Below are positions 50,008 to 58,416 of a DNA stretch of 64,000 nt, piece after piece. How positions within the stretch are numbered: the first letter of the stretch is position 1; each line of letters starts with the position of its first letter. The position numbers and the translations under genes are program-made. The notes under the pieces were generated by a model. That model did no database searches, was not told where the DNA came from, and was given only the letters and a program-made list of their open reading frames with translations. The stretch comes from JAUZQZ01 sp964624255. GTDB taxonomy: Bacteria; Pseudomonadota; Zetaproteobacteria; Mariprofundales; Mariprofundaceae. Where the stretch lies: positions 1 through 64,000 of the forward strand of contig CAZUWV010000001.1 in the NCBI GenBank assembly GCA_964624255.1. The letters run 5' to 3'.

Positions 50008-51168
50008 CTATTCTTCCGCGAAACCGGCTTTCGCCAGTTCCGAGGCTACGGAAAATGCTCCCTTGACCACCACGCGATCGCCTGCCGCTAGCCCTTGCAG
50101 TACCGGGATACGCCCCATGCTGGCGGTGCCCGCACGCACCTCTCTGCGCTGGTAATGTCCCGGTGCTTTCTCCACGAATACAATCAATTTCCCGCCCTCG
50201 CGCTGGAATGCCTCGCGTGGAAGCAGCAAGGCCTTTTTGCCAGTTTCTGCATGAATCTCAACATCCACGAACATGCCGGGATACAGGGTAGTATTCGCAT
50301 CCTTCACTTCCAGACGGACGCCTGCGGTGCGGGTCGCTGCATCCAGTCGCGGATGAATATTGATCACCTTCCCGACGTAACGGTGGCGTCCGTTTTTCGA
50401 TATGATCGTTGCGGTTTGCCCCATCCTGACGGTTGAAAGTTGCATTGCGGGGATCCTGGCTTCCACCCAGAGCGTTTGGGTATCGGCGATTTGTATGAGA
50501 AGCGTTCCTGCCGCAAGATGTTGCCCCAAACGAAAATTATCCGCGACAATAACACCAGAACGCGATGCCCGGAGCGTCAATTGACCATAATCGCTATGTC
50601 TGATCAATGTATCTATATCCCGGCCTCTCAGACCATAGGAGGCAAGCGTCGCGCGGGCTGCCGCCAGAGCCGCATGGTTGGACTGGTGGATACTTTCCGC
50701 CTGTTGCAAACGAGCCTGAGACACAATTTTCTGTTCCGCGAGTCCCTTCATGCGCACCAAGTCCTGGCGACTCTTGCGGTGTTCCGCCTCGGCGCGAAGG
50801 AACCCGGCTTCGGCCTGGGCCAGAGCTGTGCTCGTTAGCGTTATCAGTTTTTGTCCCCGTTTTACCCGGTCACCCAGACGAACATAGCGTGCATGCACCA
50901 CGCCACCGACAAGGCTGGTGACATCAATCAGGCGATAGGCGTTAAAAGCTACCGTCCCCGGTGCGCGAACGAGTTCCGTATCGGACTGTGGTCTCAACGT
51001 TTCCACTTTCAAGCCGATTTGCTTGATTTGTTCGGCAGTCAAGTGAACTTCACCAGCCTGTTCCTGATGGGTTGTATCTTGAGCGCGACCGTTTCCTTCG
51101 GCCATAGCGGGCGGTGCGGAAATGCCGGATAACGTAAGCAAGGATATAAGGGTCAACAGTATGTTCAT
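50008..51168 (-). CDS. RND efflux periplasmic adaptor (CzcB/CusB family)
   Basis: About 386 residues from the ATG at 51168, giving a signal peptide MNILLTLISLLTLSGISAPPAMA with AAAGGA upstream. A lipoyl/hairpin region (GQKLITLTSTALAQAEAGFL, RAEAEHRKSRQDLVRMKGLA) and a beta-barrel domain (MQLSTVRMGQTATIISKNG, TRTAGVRLEVKDANTTLYPG) follow. It links the inner-membrane pump to the outer-membrane channel. Overlaps the TolC-family gene by four bases (ATGA) and precedes the pump gene by three. Confidence 0.93.
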   Translation of the reverse strand: MNILLTLISLLTLSGISAPPAMAEGNGRAQDTTHQEQAGEVHLTAEQIKQIGLKVETLRPQSDTELVRAPGTVAFNAYRLIDVTSLVGGVVHARYVRLGDRVKRGQKLITLTSTALAQAEAGFLRAEAEHRKSRQDLVRMKGLAEQKIVSQARLQQAESIHQSNHAALAAARATLASYGLRGRDIDTLIRHSDYGQLTLRASRSGVIVADNFRLGQHLAAGTLLIQIADTQTLWVEARIPAMQLSTVRMGQTATIISKNGRHRYVGKVINIHPRLDAATRTAGVRLEVKDANTTLYPGMFVDVEIHAETGKKALLLPREAFQREGGKLIVFVEKAPGHYQRREVRAGTASMGRIPVLQGLAAGDRVVVKGAFSVASELAKAGFAEE

Positions 51169-52418
51169 GGCTGGATTCCTTTGAGGATATATTCGGGGTG
51201 GCCGAGCACTTCGGCCAGGCGGATACGCGTCAGCCACATTTGTTTGAGCAGCTCGAAACGGGTTGTGCGCGCCTGGAGGCTGCGATCGAGGTAGATGACG
51301 AAGTCGGAGAGGTCCATCTCACCGTTTTCATAGGCTGTTTGAGCCAGACGAATGTTGTTTTCCACCACCGGCGTTTGCCCTTGCTGAAACGAGATGAAGG
51401 TTCCGGCCGCGACCGCATATTCACGCATGGCCGTAGTGACTTCCCGCTTTAATTTTACGACGCTCCATTGTTCCATATCCTTTATGCGCTCACGTCTGGC
51501 AATGGCTGCCTTATAGGCCCCCGCGTGGGAATTAAGTATAGGGAGAGGGAATTTCACGGTCAGTCCGAGAAGGTGATCATTGCTATCCCGGCCTGTAAAC
51601 AGGTTGAGCGTGGGATCGGGGACGCGGTCAAGACCCGCCAGTTGTGCCCTGGCTTCACCTGCCCTGGTATCGGCCCTCACCGCCTGAAGGTCTGGCCGGG
51701 AAGCCAAAGCCAGCCGCACGGCGTTTGCCGGCGGCTTCCAGCCCGGATTCAGGGTTGGAAGGATTACATTAATATTCTGTCCTCTTTTTCCCGGCAGACC
51801 CAGAGCGTTGGCCATGTTCTCTTCGGCCCCCAGATAGCGCTGCCTTGACCGGGCGGCCATGGCCAATGCGTTGGCGAAGGATGCACGAGCGAGGTTGACA
51901 TCCAGCATATTCTTTTCACCGGCCTTGAAGCCCTGCCGTACGGCCTTGAGCAGTCGCTGCATAATCTTCTTCTGTTGTCGCCGAATACTTTCGGTCTGTA
52001 TGGAAAAATTCAGCATGGTCGCTGCCCGTGCGGCGGCGGCCATGCGCCGCTGGCGCACATCCCTGGCGCTCTCTTCTGCCGCATCCAGCTCTGCCCTGGC
52101 CGCCTCACTCCTACTGGAACGTTTACCTGGGATCTCGATCCTTTGTGACAAGAATACGAAATAATCAAAATAAATATGACTTCGGTCCGCCAGCCGCCTG
52201 CGCCGCAGTCGAAACCGCACTTCCGGGTTGTAGGCGTAGGCCGACTTCTCGGTCAGCATGCCTTCAGCCGCCGCTACACCCTGCTCGGCCATACGCACAT
52301 CGGGATGCGCATCTCCCGCCTGTTGCATGGCTTTTTCGAGCGTAATTGATTCGGCATGTACCGCGGGCTGTAAAAATAGCAGCCCTACGCATGCCATGGT
52401 CATATGATAGATTCGCAC
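51165..52418 (-). CDS. TolC-family outer-membrane efflux protein (CzcC/CusC-like)
   Basis: 417 residues with a signal peptide (TMACVGLLFLQPAVHA) and the repeated alpha-helical pattern of TolC proteins: LEKAMQQAGDAHPDVRMAEQ near the N-terminus and LTVKFPLPILNSHAGAYKAA in the middle. It forms the outer-membrane exit duct of the metal pump. First gene of the three-gene RND set, 170 bp after a small His-rich protein gene; that gap has no gene and is AT-rich in part. Confidence 0.9.
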   Translation of the reverse strand: MRIYHMTMACVGLLFLQPAVHAESITLEKAMQQAGDAHPDVRMAEQGVAAAEGMLTEKSAYAYNPEVRFRLRRRRLADRSHIYFDYFVFLSQRIEIPGKRSSRSEAARAELDAAEESARDVRQRRMAAAARAATMLNFSIQTESIRRQQKKIMQRLLKAVRQGFKAGEKNMLDVNLARASFANALAMAARSRQRYLGAEENMANALGLPGKRGQNINVILPTLNPGWKPPANAVRLALASRPDLQAVRADTRAGEARAQLAGLDRVPDPTLNLFTGRDSNDHLLGLTVKFPLPILNSHAGAYKAAIARRERIKDMEQWSVVKLKREVTTAMREYAVAAGTFISFQQGQTPVVENNIRLAQTAYENGEMDLSDFVIYLDRSLQARTTRFELLKQMWLTRIRLAEVLGHPEYILKGIQP

Positions 52419-52588
52419 AGTTTCCCCCTGTGATAAAATTTTGAAGAGCGGGGAAGCTGAAAAACGGGCCCGGTATGTGCCGGAAGTGGGCTATATAGAA
52501 ACCTTGAGGCTTTGCCTAATCCAGATGTTTTTTACAAACAATGCGCGATTGTTACAGCAGCTCATAATCTCCGGTCCAGACCCGAATT

Positions 52589-52906
52589 TCAGCCGTGCAA
52601 CAATCTTGGAGGGTGTTCGATCAGGTGGGGTATGTTAACGAGGCTGAGTGTTGCCAGGTGATAAATCCGTTCAGGAGGCGTCGCAGCGTCACGCATGGAA
52701 AAAGGAGCCTGATCCGTAAATACATGAGACGATGCATGGATCTGGCACACCCGGTCCATTGAGTCCGCGCCATGACCACTTTCATCGCTGCGCGAATGGG
52801 CAATCTGGCCCGCCGTTCCGTCCATGTGGTCCATATGAATATCAATTCCGCATGTGAACATGGACAGTTGCAGCCCCAGAAAAGCGATTAACGCCAAGGT
52901 ACGCAT
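52589..52906 (-). CDS. small His/Met/Asp-rich secreted protein of the metal-efflux locus
   Basis: 105 residues. N-terminal signal-like segment MRTLALIAFLGLQLSMFTCG, then a stretch dense in potential metal ligands: DIHMDHMDGTAGQIAHS, GHGADSM and CQIHASSHVF. Small periplasmic proteins of this kind (CzcI/DUF2946-like) often precede czcCBA operons and may bind or sense metal; membership is not proven. It is 31 bases downstream of ispB and upstream of the RND genes, and TATAAT lies about 12 bases before its start, so the metal operon may begin here. Confidence 0.55.
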   Translation of the reverse strand: MRTLALIAFLGLQLSMFTCGIDIHMDHMDGTAGQIAHSRSDESGHGADSMDRVCQIHASSHVFTDQAPFSMRDAATPPERIYHLATLSLVNIPHLIEHPPRLLHG

Positions 52907-52937
52907 ATCGGAACTATATTATACGGGCAGCGCTGAA

Positions 52938-53930
52938 TCAATAAGACCTTTGTGCCGAAAAATCCGCCAGTTCAGCGAGAAGCCGGAGCATTTGCGCGTT
53001 CCCATGGTTGGGCAGGGCATGCTTGGCTCGCCCTGCATATTCCAGCGCTGCCGCGAGGCAGCGGTCTACCCCCCCCGCATCGTTTACCGCGCGGCGCACC
53101 ATCGTCCTTTCGCCTTTAGCATACGACCCTCGTTCCGCGATACCGATAACAATATCACTCAGCGCAGTATCTCTGGCCATGGCGTGAATCAGCGGCATGG
53201 TGATTTTCCCCTCCTCCAGGTCATGCCCTACAGGTTTACCCACATCCTGCACCTCGGCCGCATAATCCAGAGCATCGTCCACCAACTGGAATGCGACGCC
53301 CAGACACATACCATATTCCGCCATACGTTTGATCACATTCTCATCCTGTCCGCTGATGCGCGCGCCAATCTCGGCCGCAGCGGAAAACAGGATGGCAGTC
53401 TTGCGCTCGATGACTTCCAGATATTCGGCTTCACTCATTTCCAGGTAAAAGGTGCGTACCAGCTGTAAAACCTCACCTTCGGCCAGCGTATTCGATACTG
53501 TTGAAAGTAAGCTCAGAATATCTATTTGATCGTTTCCCACCATCATCTCGAACGCGCGCGAAAACAGAAAGTCGCCCACCAGTACACTGGCCTGGTTACC
53601 CCATACGCCATTTGCGGATGGCGCACCGCGACGTATCCCCGAAGAATCAACGACGTCGTCGTGCAACAAGGAGGCGGTATGCAGAAATTCCACGACTACG
53701 GCCAGCGGAATATGGCGTTCCCCCTGGTAGTCAAAGAGCTTGGCGGACAGGATGCAGAGCAGGGGACGAAGACGCTTGCCGCCACTATCGACAATGTAAT
53801 TGCCAATAGCGGGAATCATCATTACATCCGAATTGAGCTGTTCGCGGATGCAATTATCCACCGCTCGAAGCTCATCGGCGCAAAGCTCTGCAACCTTCTT
53901 ATGTGGATTCAATATGTTGTCAGTATTCAC
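52938..53930 (-). CDS. ispB: octaprenyl-diphosphate synthase
   Basis: 330-residue long-chain trans-prenyltransferase: GGKRLRPLLCIL, first motif LHDDVVDSSGIRRG, second motif FQLVDDALDYAAEVQDVGKPVG. The small residues before the first aspartate motif (FLHTASLLHDDVVD) suit a product of C40 or similar for the ubiquinone side chain. In many proteobacteria it is divergent from rplU-rpmA; here the upstream DNA (53931-54490) instead carries repeats, implying local rearrangement. Confidence 0.94.
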   Translation of the reverse strand: MNTDNILNPHKKVAELCADELRAVDNCIREQLNSDVMMIPAIGNYIVDSGGKRLRPLLCILSAKLFDYQGERHIPLAVVVEFLHTASLLHDDVVDSSGIRRGAPSANGVWGNQASVLVGDFLFSRAFEMMVGNDQIDILSLLSTVSNTLAEGEVLQLVRTFYLEMSEAEYLEVIERKTAILFSAAAEIGARISGQDENVIKRMAEYGMCLGVAFQLVDDALDYAAEVQDVGKPVGHDLEEGKITMPLIHAMARDTALSDIVIGIAERGSYAKGERTMVRRAVNDAGGVDRCLAAALEYAGRAKHALPNHGNAQMLRLLAELADFSAQRSY

Positions 53931-54022
53931 CTTGCGCGCATCGTAAGGCGATACGCACCGAGGTCAAGGTCGACTGGCTTCTCGCATACGAGGAGGCTGT
54001 GTGGAAACATGCTCTTGCCTTA

Positions 54023-54235
54023 GAGCCTCTGGCAAAACTTGCGGGCGGCGATTGGCTCCCCTACGTTGGCCCTCAGAGCTTACGCCCCGCCCTTATGGAC
54101 GTTTAAACGGCCTACGGCCTTTTTGTCCGCACTGGGATTTCGGTCCATGGAACCACCATGCACCTCATTCTATCCCGAAAATGGAATCAACGCGGGATGG
54201 CCGCTCATCCACCCAGAGTTTTGCAAGAGGCTCAT
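54023..54235. repeat. family B element, complete copy 2
   Basis: Ends GAGCCTCTGGCAAAACTT and, on the other strand, TGAGCCTCTTGCAAAACTCT. The right 110 bases (CATGGAACCACCATGCACCT, CCCGAAAATGGAATCAACGC, GCTCATCCACCCAGAG) match the copy at 10804-10965. An extra segment of about 50 bases (54068-54128) makes it longer. No protein. Confidence 0.75.
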
Positions 54236-54301
54236 TGTTTACAATATACTGCCACACTCCGAGCTTCCGCCACACAAAATCTGCTGCAATATTTTTTGTG
54301 G

Positions 54302-54365
54302 GGGCTCCGGTTATTTCTTTGTTTGCACTGAACCCCCCGCTGGCCGTCCGCATGTATGGCTTGTG
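54302..54365. repeat. degenerate family A core fragment
   Basis: TCTTTGTTTGCACTGAACCC and CGTCCGCATGTATGGCTTGT align with the interior of A elements (CCTTTGTTCGCACCGAATCC; CGTCCGTATGCATGGCTGCG). Both termini are missing. With the family B copy it accounts for part of the 560-bp gap between ispB and rpiA; the remaining bases show nothing recognisable. Confidence 0.5.
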
Positions 54366-54490
54366 CGTAAAGGACAGATGATGCGGCTCGTGCTGCGAGG
54401 GTTGACACCTCGCTCTTCCGTCCTGCCCCCGCGATGGTTCAATCATGTCTGATTTTGGGCTAATATTGTCCTCACGCAAAGGAGGCAATG

Positions 54491-55159
54491 ATGACTCAGG
54501 ATGAAATGAAGCGGCAGGTGGCCGAGGCAGCGCTGGAATATGTCGAGGAGGGTGCCATCATTGGTGTGGGTACGGGCTCCACGGCCAATATGTTTATTGA
54601 TGCGCTGGCGGCGATGAAAACCGGCATCAGGGGCGCGGTGGCCAGTTCCGAAGTCACTGCCGGGCGCTTGCGCCGTCACGGTATACCTGTGTTGGATTTG
54701 AATGAGGCGCTGGAGCAGGTGGGTTCTTTGTCCACATATGTCGATGGCGCTGATGAATTTGACGCCAACAAGAATGTGACCAAGGGCGGTGGTGGCGCAT
54801 TGACGCGTGAGAAGATTACGGCCGCAGCCAGCGAACAGTTTGTCTGTATCGTAGATGAAACGAAGCGAGTTGAATATTTGGGCGTATTTCCGCTACCCGT
54901 TGAGGTGATCCCGATGGCACGGAAGCTGGTGGCGGACATGGCCGCGAAGCTCGGAGGGAATCCTGTATTGCGCGATAATTTCACTACGGATAACGGCAAT
55001 ATAATCATTGATATTCATGGCCTGAAAATTACTGACCCTCGTGCTATGGAAGATGACCTGAACAGTGTTCCGGGGGTAGTGACCAATGGTATTTTCTCAC
55101 ACCAGCGTGCGGATGTCGTATTGATGGGCACGCCGGGCGGCGTGGAAACGATTGTCTAG
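54491..55159 (+). CDS. rpiA: ribose-5-phosphate isomerase A
   Basis: 222 residues. Blocks typical of RpiA: GVGTGSTANMFIDAL, SSEVTAGRLRRHGI, VDGADEFDANKNVTKGGGGAL with the catalytic Glu in TREKI, and DNGNIIIDIHG. It interconverts ribose- and ribulose-5-phosphate. Two ATGs are adjacent; the second (54491) is the better spaced from AAAGGAGG. The TAG stop falls in CTAGCCTGGACT, the end of a family A element. Confidence 0.97.
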   Translation: MTQDEMKRQVAEAALEYVEEGAIIGVGTGSTANMFIDALAAMKTGIRGAVASSEVTAGRLRRHGIPVLDLNEALEQVGSLSTYVDGADEFDANKNVTKGGGGALTREKITAAASEQFVCIVDETKRVEYLGVFPLPVEVIPMARKLVADMAAKLGGNPVLRDNFTTDNGNIIIDIHGLKITDPRAMEDDLNSVPGVVTNGIFSHQRADVVLMGTPGGVETIV

Positions 55160-55388
55160 CCTGGACTCTTGAGTAACTAAATCGTAGGCGCTTGATTTTG
55201 TTACTCTCGGATTGGGCGCCGCGAAGCGGGGTGAGTCGCTATTCGTAAATACTGCCATGCCCTTGAGCCTCTTGCAAAACTCATGAGCGGTAATCCCTCG
55301 TCGGTCGTCCGTATGCATGGCTACGGTCTCTCTCCTTGGAATCCGCTGCGAACAAAGGCCCGGCGCAATCACCATGGTGATTCATGCC
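55156..55388. repeat. chimeric family A element with family B end inside, overlapping the rpiA stop
   Basis: Starts CTAGCCTGGACT at the rpiA stop. About 65 foreign bases follow, containing GAGTAAC/GTTACTC inverted repeats. Family A resumes at CTATTCGTAAATACTGCCAT, is replaced at 55265-55294 by a family B end (GAGCCTCTTGCAAAACTCAT), and resumes again at CCCTCGTCGGTCGTCCGTAT through GGTGATTCATG. It fills most of the 348-bp gap before the next gene; 55389-55507 shows nothing recognisable. Confidence 0.6.
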
Positions 55389-55507
55389 TGATGTAATGAG
55401 GCATTTATTCTGTCGACCAAGCTGCATCAGGTCAAACAGGGAACAACAATGATGGGTACACACCCGCGATATGAGATGAGTCAGCTGCGCGAACCGGAGT
55501 TACGGAT

Positions 55508-56224
55508 ATGAGTCATACAAGCAGATATTCCAGCCTTCCGTGGCGACGCGTCGTACCGTTGCTGGCGCTTGTCGCTGGCCTGGCGATATTTTTCACTCTT
55601 GGTATGAATCGTTATCTGAGTTTTTCGGCATTGGGAGAACACCGCGTAGTGTTACTGAACTGGGTCGGCGCCCACCCCCTGCTCGCACCGCTTATCTATA
55701 TGCTGATTTATGTTCTTGTGGCGGTATTCTCGCTACCCGGCGGGGCGGTAATGACTATCAGCGGTGGCTTCCTGTTCGGCGCGATGGCAGGAGGTGTCTA
55801 TGCCGTAAGCGGAGCAACACTGGGGGCCGTGGCGCTGTTCCTGACTGCCAAGACATCGCTGGGGGACTACCTGCTGGCCAGGACTGGTCCCGCCATCAGG
55901 AAGATGCAGTCCGGGTTTGAGGAGGATGCGTTCAGTTACATGTTTGTATTGCGCCTGGTTCCCCTGTTTCCGTTTTTTCTGGTAAATCTGGCTCCGGCAT
56001 TTCTTGGTGTATCTCTGCGCGTGTATCTCATTGCCACGTTTTTCGGCATCATGCCCGGAACATTTGTGTATGCCCTTGTCGGCGCAGGTTTGGGTAGCGT
56101 GTTTGACCATGGCGGAACATTTACGCTGGCGGGTGTGATGACGCCGCGAATGATTGCGGCGATGGCAGGTCTGGGCTTGCTGGCGCTGGTACCAGTAGTC
56201 TATAAGAAGATGAAGGGAAGGTGA
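55508..56224 (+). CDS. TVP38/TMEM64 (VTT/SNARE-associated) membrane protein
   Basis: 238 residues with about five or six hydrophobic segments. The family core is FSLPGGAVMTISGGFLFGAMAGGVYAVSGATLGA and FVLRLVPLFPFFLVNLAPAFLGV (separated re-entrant loops). These DedA-like proteins are implicated in lipid flipping and membrane homeostasis; specific function unknown. It is followed after 134 bp by a flavin disulphide reductase, and the two are often adjacent or even fused in other bacteria. The gap holds half a family C repeat. Confidence 0.9.
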   Translation: MSHTSRYSSLPWRRVVPLLALVAGLAIFFTLGMNRYLSFSALGEHRVVLLNWVGAHPLLAPLIYMLIYVLVAVFSLPGGAVMTISGGFLFGAMAGGVYAVSGATLGAVALFLTAKTSLGDYLLARTGPAIRKMQSGFEEDAFSYMFVLRLVPLFPFFLVNLAPAFLGVSLRVYLIATFFGIMPGTFVYALVGAGLGSVFDHGGTFTLAGVMTPRMIAAMAGLGLLALVPVVYKKMKGR

Positions 56225-56261
56225 CGACTCGGATAGTCTTCCCCCGACGCGTTCGATAGCT

Positions 56262-56330
56262 AGGAGCCTGTCGGACTTATGGGAAATCTGCTGCGCGGCA
56301 GGGAAGCGGTCCAAAACATCCTGATTTTTC
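56262..56330. repeat. half family C element between tvp38-type gene and reductase
   Basis: TAGGAGCCTGTCGGACTTAT, then GGGAAATCTGCTGCGCGGCA and GGAAGCGGTCCAAAACATCC. This is one 70-base arm of family C, aligning closely with the right arm at 10970-11037 read on the other strand. No second arm is present. Confidence 0.7.
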
Positions 56331-56358
56331 GTTACATAGTTATAAGGGGAGGAGATAC

Positions 56359-57780
56359 GTGGGTAGCCTGTTGAAGGTAGATGTTTGTATCATTGGTGCC
56401 GGGGCTGGCGGCCTGTCGGTTGCAGCGGGGGCTTCCCGAATGGGAGCCATGGTCGCGCTGGTCGAAAAAGGCGAGATGGGCGGCGACTGCCTGAATACCG
56501 GCTGCGTGCCATCCAAGGCGTTATTGGCTGCGGGTGAGAAAGCGCAGGCCGTGCGCGATGCGCGACACTTTGGAGTTCGGGCCGACGAGCCTGCGGTGGA
56601 TTGGGTCGGAGTTAACCGGCATGTGCATCAGGTGATTGGCAGGATTGCACCGAATGATTCTCAGAAACGTTTTGAAGGTTTTGGCGTCAAGGTAATACGT
56701 GCTGCCGGAAAATTTATTGATGAGCGCACGCTTCAGGCTGGGAACGTGACCATTCGTGCTAAATACTTCGTTATCGCCACGGGTTCATCCCCTTTTGTAC
56801 CGCCGATTGAGGGGCTAAATAATGTAGATTACTTTACCAATGAGAATATCTTCGATAATAAAGAGGCGATAGACCATCTTATTGTCATCGGTGGCGGTCC
56901 AATTGGCATGGAAATGGCGCAGGCACATCGTCGTTTGGGAGCGAGAGTTACCGTGATGGAAGTGGCCCGTCTTCTGGTCAAGGATGATCCGGAGCTGGCC
57001 GGGGTGGTTATCGGGCGCTTGCGGAAGGAGGGTATTATCTTCCTTGAAGGTGGGCGCCACCTCCGGTTTGAGAAAACAGGGGAGGCTATCGCCGCTTATT
57101 GTGAAATGGATGATGGCAAGCAGTGCGTACACGGATCACATCTTCTGATTGCAACCGGCCGTCGTGCCAATGTGGGAGGTCTGAATTTAGAGGTGGCGGG
57201 CGTAAAATACTCGCCACGCGGAGTGGAGGTGGATGCGCACCTGCGTTCGTCCAACAGGCGCATTTTTGCTATTGGCGATGTCGCTGGTCCTTATCAGTTC
57301 ACCCATATGGCGGCTTATCAGGCGGGCATCGTGATCCGTAATATTCTGTTCAAACTCCCGGCGAAAGTGGATTATTCGGCTGTTCCGTGGGTAACATATA
57401 CCGACCCGGAGTTGGCGCATGTAGGGGTGTCCGAGGCTGATGCAAAACGGACCGGCATGCCGGTCCGTGTGCTGCGCTGGACATTTGAGGAGAACGATCG
57501 GGCGCAGGCGGAACGGCGTACGGAGGGAGTGATCAAGGTCGTTATTGCCAGAAATGGGCGGATTCTGGGCACGACCATGGTTGGAATTCACGCAGGAGAA
57601 CTGATTCAGTCGTGGGTTTTGGCTATTGGTCAAAAGATGAAGATTGGTGCCATGGCAAGTATGATTGCGCCGTACCCGACTCTGGGGGAGGTAAATAAGC
57701 GTATCGCCGGAAGCTACTATATCTCCTCATTGTTCTCGAAGCGCACGCGAAGCGTTGTGCGTTTTTTGTTACGTTTCTAG
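56359..57780 (+). CDS. pyridine nucleotide-disulphide oxidoreductase (mercuric reductase-like)
   Basis: 473 residues, GTG start with GGGGAGGAG upstream. FAD site VCIIGAGAGGLSVAAGASR, redox-active disulphide GGDCLNTGCVPSKALL, NAD(P) site HLIVIGGGPIGMEMAQAHRRLG and ATGRRAN, FAD-binding IFAIGDVAGPYQFTHMA, and the dimer interface VTYTDPELAHVGVSE. Neither a MerA heavy-metal domain nor the C-terminal Cys pair of mercuric reductase is present, so mercury reduction is unlikely. Its substrate is unknown. Paired with the TVP38-type gene. Confidence 0.9.
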   Translation: MGSLLKVDVCIIGAGAGGLSVAAGASRMGAMVALVEKGEMGGDCLNTGCVPSKALLAAGEKAQAVRDARHFGVRADEPAVDWVGVNRHVHQVIGRIAPNDSQKRFEGFGVKVIRAAGKFIDERTLQAGNVTIRAKYFVIATGSSPFVPPIEGLNNVDYFTNENIFDNKEAIDHLIVIGGGPIGMEMAQAHRRLGARVTVMEVARLLVKDDPELAGVVIGRLRKEGIIFLEGGRHLRFEKTGEAIAAYCEMDDGKQCVHGSHLLIATGRRANVGGLNLEVAGVKYSPRGVEVDAHLRSSNRRIFAIGDVAGPYQFTHMAAYQAGIVIRNILFKLPAKVDYSAVPWVTYTDPELAHVGVSEADAKRTGMPVRVLRWTFEENDRAQAERRTEGVIKVVIARNGRILGTTMVGIHAGELIQSWVLAIGQKMKIGAMASMIAPYPTLGEVNKRIAGSYYISSLFSKRTRSVVRFLLRF

Positions 57781-57805
57781 GGGCCTGGTCCTGGCTCGGG
57801 AGAAA

Positions 57806-58213
57806 TCATAGGCCACCGCTGATCTTCCAGCCCGCAGGCGTGCGTTTCAGCGATAATTCTTCGCGCTGCACCATTTTCCGCCAGTGGCCGCCCACGCACA
57901 CCCTGAGCCGATAGGATTGTGCGCAATCTGCATGTGTTCCGTCCACAAGATAAATTTGGCGATCGAATGAATGCATATCTAGCCTATCAAATTTATTGAA
58001 CAGGTGAATCATCTGGGCGACAACCTCCACCTTGCTGCGGCCATGGTCCATGTAATCAGGTAAAATAAGGCCGGAATATGCACTAATATTGTGTGTCGTA
58101 ATAGCTGCATCCCGTGCATCCAGAACAGCATTGACAGACGATTTTCCCGCTCCGCCGCACGCGGTAATGCCAAGGTACAAGAAGAATATCGACAGCCTTA
58201 TCCCACCCGCCAT
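57806..58213 (-). CDS. putative NTF2-like lipoprotein
   Basis: About 135 residues from the ATG at 58213. The signal peptide ends in a lipobox (YLGITAC). The rest (VLDARDAAITTHNISAYSGL, DHGRSKVEVVAQM, CVGGHWRKMVQREELSLKRT, GWKISGG) has the alternating helix-strand pattern and closing tryptophan of SnoaL/NTF2-like proteins. Function unknown. The frame continues upstream to 58387 but only across a family A repeat, so those codons are unlikely to be used. GGCGGAGG directly abuts the ATG. Confidence 0.6.
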   Translation of the reverse strand: MAGGIRLSIFFLYLGITACGGAGKSSVNAVLDARDAAITTHNISAYSGLILPDYMDHGRSKVEVVAQMIHLFNKFDRLDMHSFDRQIYLVDGTHADCAQSYRLRVCVGGHWRKMVQREELSLKRTPAGWKISGGL

Positions 58214-58248
58214 CCTCCGCCGAATGATTGGCGACACGGAAACCTTTC

Positions 58249-58416
58249 CTATCCTGCATTCTTCACAAATGCTGCTGCGTCCTTGCTTGTTCCGTTGTCC
58301 GCACCGAATTCCTTGTCGGTCGTCGGTATGCGCGCTCACGGCCTCCTTCCTTGGAATCCGTTGCGAACAGAGGCCCGGTGCAATCATCGCGGCGATTCAT
58401 GAATAATGCAGGCTAG
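58249..58416. repeat. family A element, complete copy 7, touching the bamD stop
   Basis: Left end CTATCCTGCATTCTTCACAA; right end on the other strand CTAGCCTGCATTATTCATGA. Interior CGCACCGAATTCCTTGTCGG and GAATCCGTTGCGAACAGAGG. 168 bp, the same length as the copy at 37037. It ends exactly one base before the TAG stop of bamD (58417-58419 on the minus strand). Confidence 0.85.

Noticed and set aside
54001..54452. Overlapping frames of 126-137 codons between ispB and rpiA
   Set aside because: They follow the inverted-repeat elements, not a protein family, and are absent where the elements are absent.
56359..57780. Mercuric reductase (merA)
   Set aside because: The N-terminal metal-binding domain and C-terminal cysteine pair of MerA are absent and no other mer gene is nearby.
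58089..58416. Plus-strand frames of about 60-105 codons opposite the lipoprotein gene
   Set aside because: They are the repeat read in other frames, antisense to a better supported gene.
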